This document shows, piece by piece, positions 1-4,189 of a DNA stretch of 5,295 bases. How positions within the stretch are numbered: position 1 is the stretch's first letter; each line of letters opens with the position of its first letter. The notes under the pieces were generated by a model that saw only the letters and a program-made list of their open reading frames with translations, ran no database searches and had not been told where the DNA came from. Source of the stretch: Streptosporangiaceae bacterium (GTDB taxonomy: Bacteria; Actinomycetota; Actinomycetes; Streptosporangiales; Streptosporangiaceae); contig JASHSZ010000648.1 in the NCBI GenBank assembly GCA_030040815.1, forward strand, positions 1 to 5,295, given 5' to 3'. A program made the translations under genes and the position numbers.

Positions 1-342
1 GTCGACTGCGGCGCAGTCGTGCACCCGGACGGCCTGGTCAACCAGATCGAGGGCGCGGTCGTGATGGGCCTCGGGCCTGCGCTGTTTGAGCGTATCGAGT
101 TCGCCGGCGGCCGCATCCTGAACGGGTCCATGTCCGGCTACCGGGTGCCACGGCTGCCCGACGTGCCGGCGGACATCAAGGTCGTGCTGCTTGACCGGCC
201 CGGCGACAGGTCAGCCGGCGGTGGCGAGGCACCCATCATGGCGGTGGCGCCGGCCATCGCCAACGCCATCTACCGCGCCTGCGGCGTGCGGCTGCGCTCG
301 ATGCCGCTAGCTCCGGACGGCCGGGTGCCGGTCGCTGGTTAG
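1..342 (+). CDS. Molybdopterin-dependent xanthine dehydrogenase/aldehyde oxidase-family large subunit, C-terminal part (5' end outside window)
   Basis: The reading frame is open from the first base and ends at TAG 340-342, leaving 113 C-terminal residues of a protein whose family members are usually 700 residues or more. Seen: an NQIEGAVVMGLG segment (visible residues 14-25), then NGSMSGYRVPR (41-51), then GGGEAPIMAVAPAIANAI (73-90). The last matches the C-terminal signature of the molybdenum hydroxylase family, in which the Glu of the GE-x-P motif (here Glu76) is the base that activates the Mo-bound water for hydroxylation of aldehydes, purines or N-heterocycles. The pattern fits the isoquinoline 1-oxidoreductase/CO dehydrogenase-like/xanthine dehydrogenase large chains; the substrate cannot be told from this fragment. 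The small FeS and FAD subunits, if present, would lie upstream. The stop codon sits inside a strong hairpin, so this is probably the last gene of its operon. The family call is firm and the subfamily open. Confidence 0.88.
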   Translation, partial: VDCGAVVHPDGLVNQIEGAVVMGLGPALFERIEFAGGRILNGSMSGYRVPRLPDVPADIKVVLLDRPGDRSAGGGEAPIMAVAPAIANAIYRACGVRLRSMPLAPDGRVPVAG

Positions 343-363
343 CCGGCCTGCCCGCCGGCTGGC
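338..363 (+). terminator. Hairpin over the stop codon of the molybdenum hydroxylase gene; candidate terminator
   Basis: AGCCGGC (341-347) and GCCGGCT (354-360) are a perfect 7-bp inverted repeat with a 6-base loop (CTGCCC). The RNA stem can extend by two G-U pairs and one G-C pair to 338/363. It overlaps the TAG stop at 340-342. There is no following U run, so this would be the U-less type often proposed for high-GC actinobacteria. Its placement at the end of a gene, facing a convergent gene, supports a role in termination or 3'-end protection, but in such GC-rich DNA a chance stem is possible. Confidence 0.4.
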
Positions 364-402
364 GCGATCCGGCCGGGCGCCGGGAAGATGTTGGGGCCCA
401 GC

Positions 403-421
403 GGCGGCAGCCGGTGCCGCC
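403..421 (-). terminator. GC-rich hairpin downstream of the thioesterase gene; candidate terminator in the convergent gap
   Basis: GGCGGCA (403-409) and TGCCGCC (415-421) form a perfect 7-bp inverted repeat with a 5-base loop. It lies about 67 bases beyond the stop of the minus-strand thioesterase gene and about 60 beyond the stop of the plus-strand gene, so it could serve transcripts from both sides. No U tract follows on either strand. The rest of the 343-487 gap holds no convincing gene. Confidence 0.3.
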
Positions 422-487
422 ACTCCCAACGCGCCCGTGCCACCTGCGCTGGTCGCCACGGCCGATCGACGGCGCAAGGACGGCTGG

Positions 488-1219
488 CTAGCGCTCCAGC
501 CGGGCCGACGCCAGCAGCGATCCGCCATCCACGAGCCAGATCGCCGCTTCCCGGTCGCGCCGGTCGGTGACCAGGGTCGGAGCGCAGCCGGGCGAGATAG
601 CCCGGTGGTACTCCATCTCGGCCGCCGCCGGCACCCAGCCGCTGACCGCTAGCTCGTCCTCCACGGCAGCCCAGTGCACGGCGTTGTTGACGTGCCCGGC
701 CAGGTCGAAGTCGGCAGCCCGGAGCGGCCACGCCCGCCGGTCGCCGACGCTGTCCGGGCGCGGATGCGAGAGGCGGGCCGAAACCGTCCGGCCGGCCGCC
801 GATTCGCCGTAGACCCGGAGAAAGTCGGCCGACAGTGGCGCCGGCCGCCCGTCTTCCCTGGAGACAACCGCCCAGACGGCCCGCGCCTGAACGACATCCC
901 CCTCCGCCCCCGACAGCGTCGTCGTCCGCTCGGCCCAGCGTGGCCCGGTGCCCGAGCAGTAGGTGACCACGGACAGCCTGTCCCCAACGGTCGGCAGCGA
1001 CGAGATGGCCAGCTCGCACCGGCGCACCACCCAGAAGACCGGCTCGGCCAGCCCGGCGTCGGCGAGGTCGTCTTCGGCGGCAGCCTGCAGGTACCTTGCG
1101 AGCGTGTCCAGCCGGAGCCGCCCGGAGGGCGCTACGTCGTTGCTGCGAACGACCCGGCGCGTGCGGTAGACCCGACCGCTGGGCGGACCGGGCACGAACG
1201 GCGGCGGGAACGAGTCCAT
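488..1219 (-). CDS. Acyl-ACP thioesterase family protein (double hotdog fold)
   Basis: The 243-residue product resembles the actinobacterial branch of the acyl-ACP thioesterases (FatA/FatB-like, Pfam Acyl-ACP_TE), soluble enzymes that hydrolyse acyl-ACP or acyl-CoA thioesters to free fatty acids. Seen: a first hotdog unit beginning near residue 16, with RLRLDTLARYLQAAAEDD (34-51) and a strand-rich stretch around VGDRLSVVTYCSGTGPRWAERTT (78-100). A second unit follows with AADFDLAGHVNNAVHW (168-183), equivalent to the catalytic loop of the plant enzymes. His176 fits the catalytic His; the Asn two residues before it in plant enzymes is Ala174 here. The ATG at 1219 is chosen because family similarity starts just after it, while the frame open further upstream runs into the divergent methyltransferase gene. 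No good ribosome-binding site precedes it; a GACAAT element ends 7 bases before the ATG, so a leaderless mRNA is possible. Physiological substrate unknown. Confidence 0.87.
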   Translation of the reverse strand: MDSFPPPFVPGPPSGRVYRTRRVVRSNDVAPSGRLRLDTLARYLQAAAEDDLADAGLAEPVFWVVRRCELAISSLPTVGDRLSVVTYCSGTGPRWAERTTTLSGAEGDVVQARAVWAVVSREDGRPAPLSADFLRVYGESAAGRTVSARLSHPRPDSVGDRRAWPLRAADFDLAGHVNNAVHWAAVEDELAVSGWVPAAAEMEYHRAISPGCAPTLVTDRRDREAAIWLVDGGSLLASARLER

Positions 1220-1226
1220 CCCGGCA

Positions 1227-1239
1227 TTGTCTAAGACAA
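1227..1239. promoter_or_regulatory. 13-bp palindrome in the divergent promoter gap; candidate operator
   Basis: TTGTCT-A-AGACAA is a perfect inverted repeat with 6-bp arms and a single central base, the one A/T-rich spot in the otherwise GC-rich 1220-1342 gap between the divergent thioesterase and methyltransferase genes. On the minus strand it overlaps a possible -10 element (GACAAT) placed 7 bases before the thioesterase ATG, so a bound dimeric repressor would be expected to block that promoter. I do not recognise it as the site of a named regulator. Operator function is inference from symmetry and position. Confidence 0.35.
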
Positions 1240-1330
1240 GACGTCGGCTCGGCCGCCACGGGTCGCCCACCAGGCCGCCGGCCAAGTCGGCATCGCGGCA
1301 GGCCGACCGCGCCAGCGCCAGCAATACGGT

Positions 1331-1340
1331 AGGAAAGAGG
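1331..1340 (+). promoter_or_regulatory. Ribosome-binding site of the first methyltransferase gene
   Basis: The purine run AGGAAAGAGG ends two bases before the ATG at 1343; its AGGA core lies 8 bases upstream of the start. This is the best Shine-Dalgarno-like sequence in the gap and supports the chosen start. Confidence 0.6.
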
Positions 1341-1342
1341 CC

Positions 1343-2038
1343 ATGAATCCGGCCGAGCTCCAGCTGCTCACCTCGCTTGAGGATAGTCACTGGTGGTACC
1401 GAGAACGCCGCGCCATCCTCGCCAGGCAGCTGCGCCGGGTATCTGGAACCGGCCGGGCACTCGACATCGGCGCGGCCGGCGGCGGGAACACCAGGGTCCT
1501 GCAGGCGCACGGCTGGCAGGCGGTCGCGCTCGAGTACTCCGACTCGGTCGCCGACGTCGCCAGGGCCCGCGGCATCAGCGCCATCCGGGCCGACGCCAGG
1601 GACCTGCCCCTGGTGTCGGGCGCCTGCGGCCTGGTTACGGCGTTCGACATCCTTGAGCACATCGATGAGGACTACCTCGCGGCCGCGGAGATCGCCAGAG
1701 TGCTGCGACCGGGCGGCACGGCGCTGATCGCGGTGCCGTGCGATATGGCCCTGTGGTCCGCGCACGACGACGAGGTCGGGCACGTTCGCCGGTACGACCG
1801 ATCCGCGCTGGTCAGCCTCATTCAGAAGGCGGGCCTGACGGTCGAGCAGGTGTGGAGCTGGAACGTGCTGCTGCGGCCGGTCGTCGCCATGCGCCGCCGG
1901 TCGTCCACCGGCAGCGATCTCAGTGCGGTGCCGCCGCTGCTAAACGGGGTGCTGACGTCGGTCATCGTGACGGAGCGCTATCTGCCGGTCCGGTCTCTGC
2001 CCGGCGTCTCGCTGTTCCTGCGCGCCCGCCGCCCCTAG
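1343..2038 (+). CDS. Class I SAM-dependent methyltransferase (Methyltransf_11/23-like)
   Basis: The 231-residue product has the full motif series of a Rossmann-fold SAM methyltransferase. Seen in order: an N-terminal LEDSHWWYRERRAIL cap (12-26), motif I ALDIGAAGGGN (39-49) that binds SAM, VALEYSD (61-67) with Glu64 placed to hold the ribose hydroxyls, IRADARDLPL (81-90) around the adenine, FDILEHIDED (101-110) and VLRPGGTALIAVP (120-132). The later LWSAHDDEVGHVRRYD (137-152) and the C-terminal LPGVSLFLRARRP are typical of a soluble bacterial subfamily often found near glycosyltransferase or lipid-carrier genes. The methyl acceptor cannot be inferred. The start is an ATG with a purine-rich ribosome-binding site. 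It diverges from the thioesterase gene across 123 bp that carry a palindrome, and converges with the broken gene after only 29 bp. No signal peptide or membrane segment is evident. Confidence 0.9.
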   Translation: MNPAELQLLTSLEDSHWWYRERRAILARQLRRVSGTGRALDIGAAGGGNTRVLQAHGWQAVALEYSDSVADVARARGISAIRADARDLPLVSGACGLVTAFDILEHIDEDYLAAAEIARVLRPGGTALIAVPCDMALWSAHDDEVGHVRRYDRSALVSLIQKAGLTVEQVWSWNVLLRPVVAMRRRSSTGSDLSAVPPLLNGVLTSVIVTERYLPVRSLPGVSLFLRARRP

Positions 2039-2390
2039 ACCGCGCGCCGCCGTCTGGGCCGACCCGATCACGCTGCCGACCAGGCCGTAGGACGCAGCTC
2101 AGCAACCGTCGCGAAGACGTTGGACCAGACCATACCGGTGACCGCCTGAACGTCCGCGCTGCCCGCGGACCGAGCGACCCGATCGGCCCGGATCCGGATG
2201 CAGAACCGCTCGGTCAGCATCGTCTCCAGCGCGTCGGCAGACCTGGCGACCTCCGGATCGTCGCCGTCGGCGACGGACATGCCCTCCTGGGCCAGCCGCC
2301 AGGACCGTTCCCGGCCGCTCCCGGCCCCGGCCTTCTCGAGGAGCCTCGCCAGTGTGCGCAGATGGGAGGCGCAGGCAGGGACCGAGCGTC

Positions 2391-2410
2391 GCTTGTGCTG
2401 CAGCACAAGC
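2391..2410. repeat. Perfect 20-bp palindrome inside the unrecognised minus-strand gene
   Basis: GCTTGTGCTG (2391-2400) is followed directly by its exact reverse complement CAGCACAAGC (2401-2410), with no spacer. An 11-base part, GCAGCACAAGC at 2400-2410, recurs in the same orientation at 2522-2532. Both copies encode Leu-Val-Leu (CTT GTG CTG) on the minus strand, in the two frames that appear shifted relative to each other. With no loop it would be a poor RNA hairpin but could be a dimeric protein-binding site. Function unknown. Confidence 0.55.
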
Positions 2411-2521
2411 ACGTCTCCCAGCGTGGTCCAGGCGGGGTGACCTTGCCCGGATTGCGCCAGCAGCGCCGGCGCATTGGGCAGCGCCCTGCGGCTATGCGCC
2501 GCTCGGCGGGAGCGCTGTCGC

Positions 2522-2532
2522 GCAGCACAAGC
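2522..2532. repeat. Second copy of the 11-bp GCAGCACAAGC motif (direct repeat of 2400-2410)
   Basis: GCAGCACAAGC here matches 2400-2410 exactly in the same orientation, 122 bases apart. It carries only one half of the palindrome present at 2391-2410. It may be just a shared Leu-Val-Leu coding segment or a lone half-site. Confidence 0.35.
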
Positions 2533-2623
2533 CGACGCCCGTCAGGGTTGGCCTGCGGCCCGACGACGGCCACCCCGACGGCTGCGAGCATGTGGGCACG
2601 TCCGATCGCAGTCGGCAACTGCC

Positions 2624-2629
2624 GGGAGG
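2624..2629 (+). promoter_or_regulatory. Ribosome-binding site of the metV-like gene
   Basis: GGGAGG ends four bases before the ATG at 2634. It decides the start: the frame is open upstream to 2352, but that part lies over the opposite-strand coding region, lacks family similarity, and has no comparable site. Confidence 0.65.
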
Positions 2630-2633
2630 CGGC

Positions 2634-3170
2634 ATGAGCGATAGCCCGGCGGCTGGGCCCCGGCCGACCCGGCCGCACCTGCCGGCTCGCTCCGCCTACG
2701 CGCTACACGCCCTCGTCGCCCCGCGCAAGCCGTACCGCAGGCTGGCCGCCTGGCTCGAGCGGCATCGGTTGCTGCGCCGATGGTTCACCGTCGGTGAGCG
2801 GATCGCCAAGCAGGAAATCTTCGGCTGCCAGATGTGCGGCCAGTGCGCGCTGCCGGCGACCGGGTACGCCTGCCCGATGACCTGCCCCAAGGAGCTGCGC
2901 AACGGCCCGTGCGGCGGGGTGTCCCCGACCGGCCAGTGCGAGGTACACCCCGAGATGCGCTGCGTGTGGGTGATCGCGTTCGAGCGGGCCGAGCGGGCCG
3001 GTCACGGCGCCGACCTCGACCTGCTGCATCGGCCGGTCGACCGGCGCGAGACGGGACGCAGCTCCTGGGTCAACTACTGGCTGGGCCGGGACGAGGGCCT
3101 GTGGGCCACCGCGACGACGAGCGACCCGGCCCCGCTGCTGCCTCGCCCGCGGGCCGGGGCGCGACAGTGA
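2634..3170 (+). CDS. metV: MetV-type cysteine-rich protein (methylenetetrahydrofolate reductase C-terminal domain family), partner of MetF
   Basis: The 178-residue product has a basic N-terminal stretch (about 30-60) followed by the family's cysteine pattern: GCQMCGQC (Cys65, Cys68, Cys71), ACPMTCPKELRNGPCGG (Cys80, Cys84, Cys93), then Cys102 and Cys110 in QCEVHPEMRCVW. This CxxCGxC...CPxxCPKxLxNGPCGG arrangement is the hallmark of the MTHFR_C domain (PF12225), found in MetV, the zinc-containing partner of MetF in acetogenic bacteria. MetV is needed there for an active methylenetetrahydrofolate reductase and helps couple it to electron donors other than free NAD(P)H. The next gene is metF, overlapping by four bases (GTGA), so translation is coupled and a complex with equal subunit amounts is likely. 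The eight Cys residues could bind Zn or an FeS cluster; the sequence does not decide. The C-terminal third (about 125-178) is less conserved and ends in a Pro/Arg-rich tail. The family call is strong; the symbol is by analogy. Confidence 0.85.
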   Translation: MSDSPAAGPRPTRPHLPARSAYALHALVAPRKPYRRLAAWLERHRLLRRWFTVGERIAKQEIFGCQMCGQCALPATGYACPMTCPKELRNGPCGGVSPTGQCEVHPEMRCVWVIAFERAERAGHGADLDLLHRPVDRRETGRSSWVNYWLGRDEGLWATATTSDPAPLLPRPRAGARQ

Positions 3171-4189
3171 GCACCCCGACGACGGCAGGCCCGGCCGGCC
3201 ACGTCCCCGCTGGCCAGCCGGCGCTAGCCGACCGCACGACGCCGGTGAGCGGTCTTAGGGCGGCGATCGCCTCCGGCCGGTTCGTGGTCACCGCCGAGCT
3301 CGGACCGCCCCGCGATGCCAGCCCGGACGCCATCACGCGCAAGGCAGGCTTCCTGCGCGGCTGGGTGGATGCCGCGAACGTCACCGACTGCCAGGGCGCC
3401 AAGGTGAAGTTGTCGAGCCTGGCCGGCAGCGTGCTCGCGCGCGCCGCCGGGGTCGAGCCCGTGATGCAGCTGACCTGCCGGGATCGCAACCGCATCGGAC
3501 TGCAGTCGGACCTGCTCGGCGCGGCCGCCCTCGGCATCCCGAACGTCCTGCTGCTGACCGGTGACCACCCTCGGTACGGCGACCACCCGGAGGCGAAGCC
3601 CGTCTTCGACCTGGACGGCGTCCAGCTGACCTGGACCGCGCGCACGCTGCGCGACGGAACGCTGATCTCCGGCGACCGGCTCGAGCACCCGCCCGGCTGG
3701 CTAATCGGCACCGTCGAGAACCCGTACGCGCCGCCGACCGAGTTCCGGGCGAGGCGGCTAGCGAAGAAGGTCGCGGCGGGCGCGGAGTTCGTGCAGACGC
3801 AGTACGTGTTTGATGTCGAGCGGTTCGCGGCCTGGATGGCCCAGGTACGGACGCTCGGCATCCCGCAGCGATGCGCCGTGATTGCCGGGGTCGGCCCGAT
3901 CCGATCGCTGCGTGTGCTCGAGATGCTCAGCACCGGGGTACCGGGCATCTATGTACCGGACGAGGTTGGGCGGCGGCTGCGCGGCGTGCCGGCCGACAAG
4001 GTGGAGGCCGAGGGCATCAGCCTGTGCGTCGAGACGATCCAGCAGGTCGCGGAGATCCCGGGCGTACGGGGCGTGCACGTGATGGCCTTCGGTTTCGAGC
4101 GCGGCGTGCCCGACATCGTCGAGCGCGCTGGAGTGGGGCCACGGGCCGCGCTGGCGCGCGTCCAGGGGGTCGCTGGTCATGCTGATTGA
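3167..4189 (+). CDS. metF: Methylenetetrahydrofolate reductase, MetF-type
   Basis: The 340-residue product belongs to the FAD-dependent methylenetetrahydrofolate reductases (TIM barrel, PF02219), which reduce 5,10-methylene-THF to 5-methyl-THF, the methyl donor for methionine synthesis or, in acetogens, the methyl branch. Seen: FVVTAELGPPRD (39-50), whose Glu44 aligns with catalytic Glu28 of E. coli MetF; QLTCRDRNR (101-109); GIPNVLLLTGDHP (123-135), whose Asp133 fits the conserved flavin-pocket Asp; and FVQTQYVFD (208-216), with Gln212 matching the E. coli TQFFFD Gln. The E. coli enzyme has 296 residues; the excess is mainly a Pro/Ala/Thr-rich leader of about 36 residues, probably disordered. 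The start is GTG 3167 in a 4-bp overlap with the metV-like stop; GTG 3245 is an in-frame alternative just before the conserved part but lacks a ribosome-binding site. The 3' end overlaps the next gene by 11 bp, indicating one operon. Confidence 0.92.
   Translation: MSTPTTAGPAGHVPAGQPALADRTTPVSGLRAAIASGRFVVTAELGPPRDASPDAITRKAGFLRGWVDAANVTDCQGAKVKLSSLAGSVLARAAGVEPVMQLTCRDRNRIGLQSDLLGAAALGIPNVLLLTGDHPRYGDHPEAKPVFDLDGVQLTWTARTLRDGTLISGDRLEHPPGWLIGTVENPYAPPTEFRARRLAKKVAAGAEFVQTQYVFDVERFAAWMAQVRTLGIPQRCAVIAGVGPIRSLRVLEMLSTGVPGIYVPDEVGRRLRGVPADKVEAEGISLCVETIQQVAEIPGVRGVHVMAFGFERGVPDIVERAGVGPRAALARVQGVAGHAD
4164..4169 (+). promoter_or_regulatory. Ribosome-binding site of the MidA-like gene, inside the metF end
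   Basis: AGGGGG lies nine bases before ATG 4179 and within the last codons of metF. It supports the ATG that overlaps the metF stop by 11 bp and suggests reinitiation by ribosomes finishing metF. Confidence 0.55.

Larger units (their letters stand above)
1220..1342. promoter_or_regulatory. Divergent intergenic region between thioesterase and methyltransferase genes
   Basis: These 123 bp separate two start codons pointing away from each other, so they should hold promoters for both genes. Apart from the palindrome at 1227-1239 and the purine-rich ribosome-binding site at 1331-1340, the stretch is GC-rich and shows no convincing -35 element on either strand. Confidence 0.5.
2068..2591 (-). pseudogene. 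Unrecognised gene on the minus strand, apparently interrupted by a one-base frameshift near 2485
   Basis: I do not recognise this protein. Two overlapping minus-strand frames each look coding (GC-rich third positions, protein-like composition) over complementary parts. Frame one runs from about ATG 2591 through MLAAVGVAVVGPQANPDGRR and RLVLRDSAPAERRIAAG to about 2485, after which it becomes Arg/Cys/Pro-rich nonsense. Frame two looks like protein from LPNAPALLAQSGQGHPAW (near 2480) through HLRTLARLLEKAG, DDPEVARSADALETMLTERF and MVWSNVFATVAEL to TGA at 2068-2070. Joined by a -1 shift they give a soluble product of about 174 residues with helix-like segments. Frame two alone has no start before GTG 2412, which would remove an apparently coding stretch. 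The start is uncertain: a TTG at 2618 is also in frame and neither has a clear ribosome-binding site. Explanations are a true pseudogene, a sequencing error, or, less likely, programmed frameshifting. It lies head-to-head with the metV-like gene, 42 bp apart. Confidence 0.5.

Noticed and set aside
339..1259. Second minus-strand frame of 306 codons across the thioesterase gene
   Set aside because: Arg/Gly/Ala-rich shadow frame; the other minus frame encodes the recognisable thioesterase.
1325..1330. TACGGT as a -10 box for the first methyltransferase gene
   Set aside because: It fits TAnnnT, but no -35 lies at the right spacing, and transcription would start inside or after the ribosome-binding site.
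1220..1783. N-terminal extension of the thioesterase frame up to 1783 on the minus strand
   Set aside because: It runs antisense through the methyltransferase gene and has no family similarity; the thioesterase match starts just after ATG 1219.
2039..2067. Possible terminator in the 29-bp convergent gap
   Set aside because: Only a 4-bp AGAC/GTCT stem can be drawn; not convincing.
2352..2633. Upstream extension of the metV-like frame
   Set aside because: Frame is open but shows no family similarity, overlaps the minus-strand coding region, and the GGGAGG site before ATG 2634 gives a clear start.
1738..2637. Long plus-strand open frame of 299 codons
   Set aside because: It overlaps the methyltransferase gene in another frame and then the opposite-strand gene. 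Its product is an Arg/Pro/Gly-rich composition typical of a shadow frame in GC-rich DNA, with no recognisable motif.
2982..2999. Tandem 9-bp repeat GAGCGGGCC x2 in the metV-like gene
   Set aside because: It encodes Glu-Arg-Ala twice in a helix; too short and too common in GC-rich coding DNA to mean more.
2834..3166. Upstream extension of the metF frame
   Set aside because: It lies inside the metV-like gene in another frame; the GTG at 3167 with the 4-bp GTGA overlap is the sensible start.
3070..3948. Minus-strand open frame of 292 codons opposite metF
   Set aside because: Ser/Arg/Pro-rich antisense shadow of a well-recognised gene.
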